A stretch of DNA of 64,000 bases from CBDFHF01 sp965247565 (GTDB lineage Bacteria > Pseudomonadota > Gammaproteobacteria > Methylococcales > Methylomonadaceae), in contig CBDFHF010000002.1 in NCBI GenBank assembly GCA_965247565.1, positions 1 to 64,000 on the forward strand, given 5' to 3'. The stretch's first letter is position 1, and every line of letters starts with the position of its first letter. The translations under genes were made by a program, and so were the position numbers. Of this stretch, positions 1 to 7,815 are shown piece after piece. Under the pieces are notes generated by a model. The model did not search any database. It saw only the letters and a program-made list of their open reading frames with translations, and was not told the DNA's origin.

Positions 1-100
1 GTTCCTTTGTCAGGAACGACTTCCGCAATGGTTCGGTCTGCATGTAACGACCATGGACAGCGCGCTGGCAGCGCACATCAACAGCCAGCCTCAAGCCTGA
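1..100 (+). CDS. C-terminal end of an unidentified protein (partial)
   Basis: An open frame enters from the left edge and stops with TGA at 98-100. It encodes the last 32 residues of a protein ending in ...HINSQPQA. The stop lies 16 bases before the AlkB start, so the two genes may be cotranscribed. The tail is too short to assign to a family. An alternative is that this is untranslated leader that happens to be open. Confidence 0.4.
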   Translation, partial: FLCQERLPQWFGLHVTTMDSALAAHINSQPQA

Positions 101-116
101 TATTGGGACTGAGTTA

Positions 117-728
117 ATGGTGTGCAGCCCCGAACTGGATAGCATTGCAGATTTTTATGATGCCACCGAATGTGAACGCATCTATAGCCGTTTGCTGAAT
201 GAACAAAACTGGCCCGACAATCGATATATCGTTGCCGGGCGCCAATTTACCTTGCCCAGGTTACAAACCTGGCATGCCGATCCGGGAATTCGCTACAGCT
301 ATAGTAACAACCTGTTACAAACCCGGCCTTGGACGCCTTTGTTGTCGGACATCAGAGCCAAGGTCGAGTCGTTTTTAAATTATTCATTTAATTCAGTATT
401 GGTTAATTTGTATAGAAACGGCAGCGATTACGTCGGTTGGCATGCCGATAATGAGTTGGAACTGGGTGAGCAACCGATGATCGCCTCATTAACATTTGGT
501 GCGGAACGCCATTTTGCTTTCCGCCATAAAAAATCTTCGGAAGCTGGCCAGTTACTGTTACGAAGCGGCAGCTTACTGATTATGCAACCGAGTTTTCAGC
601 ATTACTGGCTGCATAGCGTACCAATTGATACCACTGTAACTCAGGGCCGCATCAACTTAACTTTCCGTAAAGTTGTCCCAGTAAACAGCGTTTTTTCAGA
701 AAAATTTTTAAAAAGGGGTTCAGCATGA
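117..728 (+). CDS. alkB: AlkB-family 2OG/Fe(II) dioxygenase, alkylated-DNA repair
   Basis: This 203-residue protein belongs to the AlkB/ALKBH2-3-like group, cytoplasmic enzymes that oxidatively remove alkyl groups from DNA or RNA bases using 2-oxoglutarate, O2 and Fe(II). The sequence shows the iron ligands H109-x-D111 (in GWHADNE) and H166 (in YWLHSVP). It also has the 2-oxoglutarate-binding R178-x-N-x-TF-R184 motif. Length matches the compact bacterial type, roughly 200 residues. ATG at 117 is the first start after the previous stop. The gene overlaps the next one by 4 bases (ATGA), so the pair is translationally coupled. The family assignment is secure; the exact substrate cannot be read from sequence. 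Confidence 0.9.
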   Translation: MVCSPELDSIADFYDATECERIYSRLLNEQNWPDNRYIVAGRQFTLPRLQTWHADPGIRYSYSNNLLQTRPWTPLLSDIRAKVESFLNYSFNSVLVNLYRNGSDYVGWHADNELELGEQPMIASLTFGAERHFAFRHKKSSEAGQLLLRSGSLLIMQPSFQHYWLHSVPIDTTVTQGRINLTFRKVVPVNSVFSEKFLKRGSA

Positions 729-1141
729 CATTACATATTGGGGCCATGATGCCGGATCGTTCACTCGATGAGAGTGCGCTGATTCAAGCCATTACCAAAG
801 TCGCTACAGATCTGGGAAGGCTGCGTGATCAAGCCATTCAACAGAAAATACCAACCTTAGATATCGTGTTTTTATTACCCAGCACACAAGAAAAAGCTGA
901 CTTTGTCGGTCTGCGTTTGCACTCTTATGACACTGCCGGACAGATTCTCAGGATTGAATCTGCCGTACCGGAAAAAATGGTGACATCAATATATGCCACA
1001 CGCTTCGTCATAGCCATCATGTTGGATGCTATTGATGCAGCCACTGAATTCTTTAGCGAACATCTCATCCTGTTTGATGCCCCTGAACATCACGTTTTGG
1101 TGGGATTAGTCGGCACAGGAGAGTTTATCTCAAATAATTGA
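725..1141 (+). CDS. Hypothetical protein coupled to AlkB
   Basis: A 138-residue protein I do not recognise. Its ATG overlaps the alkB stop in an ATGA junction, which implies coupled translation and perhaps a shared role. A purine-rich stretch (AAAAAGGGG) just upstream can serve as ribosome-binding site. There is no signal peptide or convincing membrane segment; the sequence alternates hydrophobic strands and helices (IVFLLPS, FVIAIMLDAI), as in a small globular cytoplasmic protein. It ends 28 bases before the first IS5 element, so it looks intact. No catalytic motif is evident. Confidence 0.7.
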   Translation: MTLHIGAMMPDRSLDESALIQAITKVATDLGRLRDQAIQQKIPTLDIVFLLPSTQEKADFVGLRLHSYDTAGQILRIESAVPEKMVTSIYATRFVIAIMLDAIDAATEFFSEHLILFDAPEHHVLVGLVGTGEFISNN

Positions 1142-1169
1142 GTAATTCCGCATTGACGGGCCATGTTAA

Positions 1170-2498
1170 GGGAACCTCTATAAATTCAAATTTAAGTCAC
1201 CCCCTAGCAATTCTGCTAATTTTTTTCGACTTTATTTTAAAATCAGGGTGCATTCCGGCTATTTGAAGTAAAAACCGCATCAAATCCCCGTGTTTTGAGA
1301 TTATTTCCCCGTTTTTATGCCACTGTGGGCGCACCTTTCCTGTACGGGTTCATCACATCTCGTTTAATCAACTGTATCAAACGCTTCATGTTGTACACTA
1401 AATTCATCAAACCAATTTTGACTTTGGCTCGTTGCAAACCGATGGTGCGAACTAAATGCCCACCCATTGCCGCCTGTGCACCAAACACATGTTCGACTCG
1501 GGCTCTGACTTTTGACTTCGTCCGGTTTGATAACTTTTGTTCTTCGGTTAAGGGTTTGCCTCGTGTGCCTTTTTCACAAACCTGGCTCTCAATATCGGCG
1601 TTAGCTAAGCGCTGCTCCTGGGCTTCTGAACGATAAGCACTGTCGGCATAAACCGCTCGTTTATTGCCCTCCACATCGATTGCCTGGTCGAGTAATTCAT
1701 CGAATACCTGACTGTCGTGAACCGCCGCATGGGTGACTGAATAGCTTTGTATGAGCTTGTTTTCCTCATCCGTGTTGATGTGATTTTTATAGCCGTAATG
1801 CTTCTCATCGTTTTTCTTTGTCCAGCGCGCTTCGGTATCTTTCTGCCGACGCTTGGCCTGAACCTCCGGCTTATCCCATGCCTCAGGCACTTGCCCTTCT
1901 TTAATCTGGGCGTTTTCTTCACGGCTATTGCGTTGCTTGGGGACTTCGACAAAGGTGGCATCAATCATCTGCCCCGCTCGAGCCGCATAACCTTGCGCCG
2001 CCAGTTGTCCATGAAACCGGGCAAACAACTCCTCAACCAAGTTTAGATCCTTAAGCCGTTCGCGAAACCTCCACACGGTTTTCGAATCCGGCACTTTATC
2101 TTCTAATTGCAAACCCAGAAAACGCAGGAAGCTGAACCGATCCCGAATCTGATATTCGATGCCATCATCCGATAAATTGTGCAGCTGCTGGAGTACCAAA
2201 ATCTTGAACATCAGCACCCCATCGAACGGCTTGGCGCCTGCCTGACTTTTTCTATCCTTTTCATGCAGGCGTTTAAGTTCAGGCCGAAACGCTTCCCAGT
2301 CTATCCGGGCTTTCAATCCTACCAAAGGGTCTCCCATTTTGGTTAGTTGCGCGGCTCTTTCTTCTACGTCGAATAATCCAGGTTGGCGGGGTTTCATGGG
2401 ACGGTTCTCTATCAGTGGACTCACTGTTATTATCTCATTTCAGTGCCATTGCTTCCCGTCAAAAATCGCTGTGAGGTGGGGTATTTTTAGAGATCCCC
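1170..2498 (-). mobile_element. IS5-family insertion sequence, copy 1 (1,329 bp)
   Basis: The element is bounded by imperfect terminal inverted repeats: GGGAACCTCTATAAAT at the left and GGGGATCTCTAAAAAT read inward from the right. It is flanked by a clean 4-bp TTAA duplication (1166-1169 and 2499-2502). It carries one transposase gene on the minus strand. A second copy that appears identical occurs at 11176-12504 in the same orientation, exactly 10,006 bp away. Identical copies suggest recent transposition or duplication. Confidence 0.9.
1315..2424 (-). CDS. IS5-family DDE transposase
   Basis: A 369-residue transposase with an N-terminal DUF772-type DNA-binding region (about 30-130, including the segment around VPDSKTVWRFRERL). 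A DDE_Tnp_1 catalytic domain follows, with D155 (MIDATF), D261 (YADSAYRS) and E311 (RARVEHVFG). These match the IS5 family's DDE triad and the conserved Y-x(2)-R...E pattern. ATG at 2424 is the first start; an ATG ten codons in (MKPRQPGLF) is equally plausible. The gene is complete and uninterrupted, so the element is probably still active. Confidence 0.9.
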   Translation of the reverse strand: MSPLIENRPMKPRQPGLFDVEERAAQLTKMGDPLVGLKARIDWEAFRPELKRLHEKDRKSQAGAKPFDGVLMFKILVLQQLHNLSDDGIEYQIRDRFSFLRFLGLQLEDKVPDSKTVWRFRERLKDLNLVEELFARFHGQLAAQGYAARAGQMIDATFVEVPKQRNSREENAQIKEGQVPEAWDKPEVQAKRRQKDTEARWTKKNDEKHYGYKNHINTDEENKLIQSYSVTHAAVHDSQVFDELLDQAIDVEGNKRAVYADSAYRSEAQEQRLANADIESQVCEKGTRGKPLTEEQKLSNRTKSKVRARVEHVFGAQAAMGGHLVRTIGLQRAKVKIGLMNLVYNMKRLIQLIKRDVMNPYRKGAPTVA

Positions 2499-2603
2499 TT
2501 AACTTTGGAGTTAACCAATATGATAACCTAGGGAAGCGCTGATTAAATCCCTCGCCCAGAGATGAGATAATAGACGCGATCAGATCGCTGCCCGGACTAC
2601 GCA

Positions 2604-2744
2604 ATGAACACACCGACCCAAACCAGTTTTGCCGAACTTGAATACGCCAGTAAAATGCGCCAAACCCGGCGGGAAAAGTTTCTGGCGGAAATGGAGCAAG
2701 TGATGCCTTGGGCGTTATTGATACTCCAGCTCGAACCCCATTAA
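2604..2744 (+). pseudogene. N-terminal remnant of a different IS5-type transposase
   Basis: A 46-codon open frame starting MNTPTQTSFAELEYASKMRQ has the typical beginning of classical IS5 transposases (AEYASKKRQTRRE..FLxEMxxVVPW..L). It then ends in LEPH and stops. The homologous protein would continue for about 280 more residues, which are missing, so only the 5' end survives. It is unrelated in sequence to the intact IS5 transposase next door. It shows that an older IS5-group element was here and was deleted. Confidence 0.7.
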
Positions 2745-2745
2745 C

Positions 2746-2850
2746 TTGAGCGATAGAGAAATTGTCGAATTGGCCACGAATCAAAAACGGATTATCCTGA
2801 CTCGTGACGGGCGTTTACTGTTCGCTAAAAAGTCAGTCACGGTTGGGTGA
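2746..2850 (+). pseudogene. Mut7-C-like (PIN-fold RNase) domain fragment
   Basis: Right after the IS5 remnant, 34 codons read LSDREIVELATNQKRIILTR followed by DGRLL. This matches the core of Mut7-C/DUF5615-type PIN-like domains, which typically read DREIL.IA..EGRILLTRD..LL. The frame closes with a TGA formed at the junction with the MITE-like element (2848-2850). The rest of the gene is absent on both sides. Assignment rests on a short motif, so confidence is moderate. Confidence 0.45.
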
Positions 2851-3053
2851 ATTTAAACAAACGACAGAATTGTTTCATAGAATTTTTTGCCACGCCACAT
2901 TTGGCGCGGCTTTGAACCATTTTTTAATTTCCCAAAAAAACACCAGTTTTTCATGGCTAAAATTGGGAAGTGGATAATTGACACAAAGCCTTGTCGGCTG
3001 TGGGTTTACGCAAAACCCTGTGGGACTTTGATGGCGTTTGTTTAAACGTACCC
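2845..3053. repeat. MITE-like 209-bp element, copy 1
   Basis: This non-coding element begins GGGTGAATTTAAACAAACG and ends CGTTTGTTTAAACGTACCC. Its ends are therefore imperfect terminal inverted repeats sharing TTTAAACAAACG. A second copy with one visible substitution lies at 5003-5211 in the same orientation. An internal hairpin (GCCACGCCA...TGGCGCGGC) is present and no gene is carried, so it would need a transposase in trans. The right end abuts a 5'-truncated conjugative-element gene. No convincing target duplication was seen. Confidence 0.75.
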
Positions 3054-3067
3054 TATTGGGGAACATC

Positions 3068-3694
3068 ATGATCGAATGGCTGTGTATGGGATTTTTGTGG
3101 CCGGAATCCGGGGTTATGCACAGTCAGAGCCAGCTGGATGCCGAGATTCGTTACCTGGAGCAGGATGTCAAAGCCAGTTTGCTGACGGATCATCCGGTCC
3201 GGTTTTCAGTTGACAATGCCTTGTGGTTGCATGAACGGCTGTTCTTGCAATCCGGCCTGGTAAACGCGTTGGCGGTGGCTCAACAATCCGCCGCTGCTCG
3301 AACCCAACAACCCCCCAGACGCTTTCAGCAGCTGCTTAACCGAGCCGTGCACACGGCACAACAGGCCTTAGTCGCGGCCATGATTGCAACGCAGGTGTAT
3401 GTCTTACGGTTGTCGGTGCTGGTTCTGTCTCTACCGGTGTTTATTCTGGCCGCCCTGGTCGGTGCGGTCGATGGCATTGTGCAGCGCGACTTAAACCGTT
3501 GGCGGGGTGGCCGGGAACTGGGTCAGCGTTACCATCTGGCTAAAGGCTTCGTTGCCCCCGGCCTGACTTTACCCTGGATCGTGTATTTATCCTGGCCCAC
3601 CACGGTGCATCCCTTTTGGATTGTGTTGCCGCTTGCGGTGTTTGTCGGCGTGGTGGTGGCCATTACCACGGCAACGTTTAAAAAGTATTTTTAA
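3068..3694 (+). CDS. DUF4400/TIGR03747 integrating conjugative element membrane protein (5'-truncated)
   Basis: The 208-residue product starts MIEWLCMGFLWPESGVMHSQ. The segment E-W-x-x-M-x-FLWPE-x-G...H is characteristic of the PFL_4697/TIGR03747 family of ICE membrane proteins linked to type IV conjugation genes. Hydrophobic segments lie near the N terminus and at about 105-130 and 160-200. Family members carry an extra N-terminal cytoplasmic and transmembrane part, which is missing because the MITE-like element ends at 3053. An upstream in-frame TTG at 3038 lies inside that element. GGGGAA before ATG 3068 could allow expression, but function is doubtful without its conjugation partners. Confidence 0.7.
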   Translation: MIEWLCMGFLWPESGVMHSQSQLDAEIRYLEQDVKASLLTDHPVRFSVDNALWLHERLFLQSGLVNALAVAQQSAAARTQQPPRRFQQLLNRAVHTAQQALVAAMIATQVYVLRLSVLVLSLPVFILAALVGAVDGIVQRDLNRWRGGRELGQRYHLAKGFVAPGLTLPWIVYLSWPTTVHPFWIVLPLAVFVGVVVAITTATFKKYF

Positions 3695-3787
3695 ATTTCT
3701 TATTGCGTGACCCCTTATAAAAGATAGCTTTTTAGCTAGCCTATTAATTTAGATAGCTGTTTGGATAGCTTTTTTAGAAGGGGTAAT

Positions 3788-4075
3788 TCAAAATAAATGG
3801 GGCAAATCGCGAGCGCCATGGATAACACGAACAATCTGAATTCCGCCTGGCACGGTACGATAGAGAATTAAATATTTCCCAACCGATGAATGATGAAGCT
3901 CCGGCGCAATATCAGGCCGCAACCGGCCTATCAAAGGATTGTCTGCAAGCGCATAAAACCGCTCTTCAATAGTATCAAGGACACGATCCGCCGCGAGGGG
4001 ATTATCTTGCGCGATGTAAATCCATATATCAATCAGGTCTTCTTCGGCTTGTGCCGTCCTTTGGATCACAGACAT
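3788..4075 (-). CDS. parE: ParE/RelE-family toxin
   Basis: A 95-residue basic protein of the ParE type II toxin family; ParE toxins act on DNA gyrase, and RelE relatives on ribosome-bound mRNA. The pattern A-x-x-DL-x-x-I-x-x-YIA near residues 8-22, NP-x-x-G-R at about 46-50, and the C-terminal IVRVIHGARDL typify ParE. It lies 15 bases downstream of its antitoxin on the same strand, the usual antitoxin-first order. Full length. It may stabilise the surrounding mobile region. Confidence 0.88.
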   Translation of the reverse strand: MSVIQRTAQAEEDLIDIWIYIAQDNPLAADRVLDTIEERFYALADNPLIGRLRPDIAPELHHSSVGKYLILYRTVPGGIQIVRVIHGARDLPHLF

Positions 4076-4090
4076 TAAAGCCTCACAGAC

Positions 4091-4372
4091 CTAATGTTGT
4101 TCTGTATCTTGAGACAACAACCGCCTCCGCGCTTCCGCTTTGATCGCGTTCATATCGGTAAAACGACCTGAACCGCTCTCTAGTCCCGTTTGCCAAAGGC
4201 TCCGTAACTCGGATATTTCATTTTGTTGTAAAGACCGTTTCAGCTTCCAATCGCGTAAAGCTTCACGAATAACCTCGCTACTGCTGGCGTATTCACCACT
4301 TTCGACGCACTGGCGGACAACTGCCGCCATTTCAGGGGTTAATGCAATACTTAATTTTTCAACATTGGCCAT
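4091..4372 (-). CDS. parD: ParD-family ribbon-helix-helix antitoxin
   Basis: A 93-residue antitoxin. The N-terminal ribbon-helix-helix (KLSIALTPEMAAVVRQCVES, then SSSEVIREALRDW) would bind the operator DNA and the C-terminal half would wrap the ParE toxin. A very strong Shine-Dalgarno AAGGAGGTC sits just upstream of the ATG, matching the need for excess antitoxin. The gene precedes parE, with 15 bases between them. Autorepression is typical for the family, and an imperfect palindrome upstream is a candidate operator. Confidence 0.88.
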   Translation of the reverse strand: MANVEKLSIALTPEMAAVVRQCVESGEYASSSEVIREALRDWKLKRSLQQNEISELRSLWQTGLESGSGRFTDMNAIKAEARRRLLSQDTEQH

Positions 4373-4397
4373 GACAAGACCTCCTTGCTATATAGTA

Positions 4398-4411
4398 GTA
4401 AGAATTCCTAC
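4398..4411. promoter_or_regulatory. Candidate ParD operator palindrome
   Basis: GTAAGAATTCCTAC is a 14-bp palindrome with one mismatched pair, centred on GAATTC, about 25 bases upstream of the parD start. Ribbon-helix-helix antitoxins commonly autoregulate through such short palindromes. This is inferred from position only. Confidence 0.4.
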
Positions 4412-4468
4412 CAATGGCAATATTTTTAAAATAGTCGTTTTTAGTGGAAGAGGGCAGGGATGTTTTAG

Positions 4469-4804
4469 AGCGCGGGGGTAAGGTCTGGCTGGCCGTTTTT
4501 TAACTTTATTCCACTTGATAGCGCTACCGCCCTGGCTAAAGAAGGTGCTGGGCTTCATCATTGTGTGGGTTTTGATCGCTATGTTCTTGCCTGTGCTAAT
4601 CACCGTTATCGGGTTTTCTCCGTAACAGATAATGAAGGTACCCGGTCAACGCTAGGCCTCTATTTTACTGGGCGCGCCTGGAAAGTCGATCAACATATGG
4701 GGTGCTTGAATTCGTTAGTGTCGGATAAGGCACAAAAGGCGGGCAAGCAATTCGCTAAACTGTGTTCTGCGGCGGCTTGTCCCGACATCAACGCTAAGCG
4801 TTAG
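4469..4804 (+). pseudogene. PcfJ-like protein, C-terminal remnant
   Basis: An open frame without a proper beginning contains LDSATALAKEGAGLHHCVGF and, further on, a C-A-N-x-x-YRVFSV segment. This is the core motif of PcfJ-like proteins, which are widespread on plasmids and integrating conjugative elements (S-x-x-L-x-x-EG-x-x-xHHCV, then C-x-x-G-x-x-RIFS). The homologous N-terminal part is missing; an in-frame TAG lies at 4466. The frame ends TAG at 4802-4804. With the DUF4400 gene it points to a decayed conjugative element. A GTG at 4565 could start a short product, but I regard this as a fragment. Confidence 0.5.
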
Positions 4805-5002
4805 CAGTTCGTGCAACTCGCGCTGATAAACCCTAACACGGTTTTCCACAAAAACTGTGGATAACGCTGTTGAAGACCTCTGTTGATCTCGCTCAAATCC
4901 CCACTATTCAAAGCATCTGGTTAGATTGTATAAAAAATAGTCAGCAGAATGCGTCGAGAACGTAAGTCTAAAAATTATCTGCTGCATAGAAACTTGCAAG
5001 CT

Positions 5003-5211
5003 GGGTGAATTTAAACAAACGACAGAATTGTTTCATAGAATTTTTTGCCACGCCACATTTGGCGCGGCTTTGAACCATTTTTTAATTTCCTAAAAAAACA
5101 CCAGTTTTTCATGGCTAAAATTGGGAAGTGGATAATTGACACAAAGCCTTGTCGGCTGTGGGTTTACGCAAAACCCTGTGGGACTTTGATGGCGTTTGTT
5201 TAAACGTACCC
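5003..5211. repeat. MITE-like 209-bp element, copy 2
   Basis: This is the second copy of the element at 2845-3053, in the same orientation and differing at one visible position (a C/T change in the A-rich stretch near 5091). The terminal inverted repeats are intact. Its right end abuts a tyrosine-recombinase gene that has lost its first twenty or so codons. The 1.95 kb between the copies holds the truncated DUF4400 gene, parDE and the PcfJ remnant. Confidence 0.75.
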
Positions 5212-5536
5212 TAATTTGAGCCCCAATACCATCAAGGCTTACCGTGATGTGTTCACTCTTCTGCTCAGATTTTGCCGCGATGCCCGAGGCCTGGTGCCGG
5301 AACGCTTAACCCTTGCCGACATCGATGTGTGTTTGCTCGAGGCATTCCTCGATTACTTGGCCACTGAAAGGCACGCTTCGATTCCCACGCAGAACCATCG
5401 GCTGGCCACTTTGCATGCCTTCTTCCGCTATGTGCAGTCGGAAAAGCCGGACCATCTGCTGCAGTGTCAGCAGATCCTGGCCATTCCACTACGACGCCAT
5501 TCGCATCCTTGCGTTGGCTATCTCTCTAAGGAATAT
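5212..5536 (+). pseudogene. Tyrosine recombinase, N-terminal part (interrupted by IS21-family element)
   Basis: The frame LSPNTIKAYRDVFTLLLRFC... is the SAM-like core-binding domain of a phage-type integrase, ending ...VGYLSKEY at 5536. The IS21-family element begins at 5537, and the same protein resumes at 10469 (LAEILAQPDLHTF). The 6-bp GAATAT at 5531-5536 is repeated at 10463-10468 as the target duplication. The first residues expected before LSPNT are replaced by the MITE-like element, so the gene was already 5'-truncated or later eroded. It is non-functional in this form. Confidence 0.8.
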
Positions 5537-5608
5537 TGTTCGGCGACAATTACTATGTCCGGTATGACGACAACTATCTTGACCGGTTGACCGATACGGA
5601 GGACAACA

Positions 5609-7156
5609 GTGAGTTTTACTTTTATTGGGAGCTCACCCTTGTCTGGAAAACGTATTACTCAACAACAAGAGAGTTTATATATGAACAAACGTCAACGAGG
5701 ACAAAGCCAAGCCAGTGCGGCAGCGCAGGCATCACTATCTGAACGGTCTGGTCGCAGAATAGAAAAAGGGGATCGTCAATCCATTCCAGGTGAACGGCAC
5801 TGGCGGACACGCGAAGATCCTTTTGAAGCGATCTGGCAACAGGAATTGGTACCCCTGTTAGAAAAAGAAGCCCAGCTCACGGGCTTAAGGCTTTGGGAAT
5901 ACTTGGAAGATAAGCATCCTGGTCAATTTCCCTACCGTGTTTTGCGTACCCTGCAACGCCGCGTCAAACACTGGAAAGCCACCCAAGGCCCCGACAAAGT
6001 GATTATCTTTCGACAGTCAGTCCCCGCAGGCCAGCAGGGTTTATCGGATTTCAGTCATCCAAACACGGCAATCACTATCCAAGGTAAAGACTTCCCTCAT
6101 CTGTTGTACCAGTTCCGTTTGGCCTATAGTGGTTGGCGTTATGTTCAAATTATGTTGGGTGGGGAAAGTTATTCGGCCTTGGCTGATGGGTTGCAGTCGG
6201 CGTTAATGCTTGCTGGTGGCAGCCCACTTGAACATCGCACCGACAGCTTAAGCGCTGCGTTTAAAAATCAACAGGAAGAGCAGACACTCACACAACCTTA
6301 CCAAGCGCTGTGTGCTCATTACCAGATACGAGCCACCCGTAACAATCGAGGCGTCAGTCATGAGAATGGTGCGATTGAATGTGCCCATGGTTCCTTCAAG
6401 CATCGGCTGGATCAAGCTCTAAAGCTCAGAGGCAGTTGTGATTTTGCCACGATCAAAGACTATCAGGACTTTCTTGAGAAAGTCTCTGGTCGGCTAAATA
6501 AACGCTGCCAGACGCGTTTTAGAGAAGAGCAGCAGGCCTTACAGCCTTTGCCAGGTGAGCGTTTTATGGACTATAGCGAACTTAGTTTAAAAGTGACGCG
6601 TAGTAGTACCTTAGAAATTAAACGGGTACTGTATACCGTGCCCTCGCGGCTGATCGGCGAGCAGGTTCGCGTGCAGGTGTATCATGATCGCTTGATCCTG
6701 TTTGTTGGTCAAACTTTAACAACAACGCTACCCCGTATTTACCCGAAAGTCGGTCAAGAACGGAGTCGGCGTATCGATTATCGACACCTGATCCATAGCT
6801 TGTCTGCCAAGCCCCAAGCCTTCCGGTTCTTACAGTTCCGTGATGAGTTATTGCCTACGGACACGTACCGCCTGTTATGGCAGCACAGTGATCAACAATT
6901 TGATACGCAAGACGCCTGTAAATGGATGGTCGGCGTACTGAGAATTGCTATGGATCATGATTGTGAAGAATCTTTAGGACGGGAGTTGTTGGCAACTGTC
7001 GATAACACCCAGCCATTGCCTACCCTTAAGGCCCTACAAGAGCGCTACTTAGGTAAACAAGTCGCCCCCGTGATAGTCGCACGGCAACATGACTTAGCCA
7101 GCTATGATCAGTTGTTACAGAGGCGCTGGTACCAGCCGGAGGCTGGTCATGCCTGA
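5609..7156 (+). CDS. istA: IS21-family transposase IstA
   Basis: A 515-residue DDE transposase that acts with the IstB ATPase. The integrase core shows D147 (QGLSDFSH), D212 (HRTDSLSAAF) and E252 (SHENGAIE), followed by the C-terminal IS21 region (YSELSLKVTRSSTLEIKRVL). The start chosen is GTG 5609, which has GGAGG seven bases upstream; ATG 5681 (MNKRQRG) is the alternative. The N-terminal DNA-binding part is short compared with some relatives. The gene overlaps istB by 8 bases, indicating coupled translation. It appears intact. Confidence 0.9.
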   Translation: MSFTFIGSSPLSGKRITQQQESLYMNKRQRGQSQASAAAQASLSERSGRRIEKGDRQSIPGERHWRTREDPFEAIWQQELVPLLEKEAQLTGLRLWEYLEDKHPGQFPYRVLRTLQRRVKHWKATQGPDKVIIFRQSVPAGQQGLSDFSHPNTAITIQGKDFPHLLYQFRLAYSGWRYVQIMLGGESYSALADGLQSALMLAGGSPLEHRTDSLSAAFKNQQEEQTLTQPYQALCAHYQIRATRNNRGVSHENGAIECAHGSFKHRLDQALKLRGSCDFATIKDYQDFLEKVSGRLNKRCQTRFREEQQALQPLPGERFMDYSELSLKVTRSSTLEIKRVLYTVPSRLIGEQVRVQVYHDRLILFVGQTLTTTLPRIYPKVGQERSRRIDYRHLIHSLSAKPQAFRFLQFRDELLPTDTYRLLWQHSDQQFDTQDACKWMVGVLRIAMDHDCEESLGRELLATVDNTQPLPTLKALQERYLGKQVAPVIVARQHDLASYDQLLQRRWYQPEAGHA

Positions 7157-7769
7157 AACCATCGATTTATTACTCAAACAGCTCAGACTACCCACGTTTG
7201 TCCGCCATTACCAAAGCCATCAAGAACAAGCGCTTGCCAAGGGCTATGGGCATATCCGGTATTTATCGGGGTTATGTGAACAGGAAGCGGCGGATCGTTA
7301 TCAAAAGCGTGTGCAAAAATGGACCCGAGAAGCCGGTTTGCCGGCAGGGAAGAGTTTTGCCAACTTCAATCAGGCTGAACTCAGCGCCACCGTACAACAG
7401 CAGGTTGCCATGTTGAAAGACCAAACTGACTGGGCGCATAAAGCGGGCAACGTCTTATTGATTGGCCCCTCTGGTGTCGGTAAATCGCATATGGCCGCAG
7501 CCCTTGCCAGTCAGTTAATCGAACAAAACGTGCGTGTTAAATGGTTCTCGGCAATAGCGCTGGTGCAAAGCCTACAGCAAGCCAAGCGTGACTTAGACTT
7601 AATGACAGCAATGACGCGTCTGGATAAATATCAGGTGCTGGTGATTGATGATATTGGTTACGTCAAAAAGACCGATGCGGAGACCCAAGTGCTCTTTGAA
7701 TTCATTGCCCATCGATATGAGAGTGGCAGCCTAATCATCACTTCAAACCAACCGTTTAGCCAGTGGGAC
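7149..7769 (+). pseudogene. istB: IstB ATPase, 5' part (interrupted by IS66-family element)
   Basis: The AAA+ helper ATPase of the IS21 element. It starts MPETIDLLLKQLRLPTFVRH at ATG 7149, overlapping the istA stop. Walker A is GPSGVGKS and Walker B is VLVIDDIGY, followed by the IITSNQPFSQWD segment typical of IstB. The gene is cut after codon 207 (GAC at 7767-7769) by the IS66 element. The remaining 38 codons continue in frame at 10277. Without the insertion the protein would be 245 residues, the family's normal length. Confidence 0.9.
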
Positions 7770-7815
7770 GTATTCGATCAGCCCGACCACTATCTTAGAA
7801 ATTGCCAAAATCAAT

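Noticed and set aside
1295..1636. Plus-strand open frames across the IS5 elements (also 11301-11642, 1747-2046 and 11753-12052).
   Set aside because: They are antisense to the DDE transposase and duplicated only because the element is duplicated.
4856..4864. TGTGGATAA, the reverse complement of the DnaA box TTATCCACA, inside a small hairpin.
   Set aside because: A single box without neighbours, AT-rich unwinding element or replication genes is not evidence of an origin.
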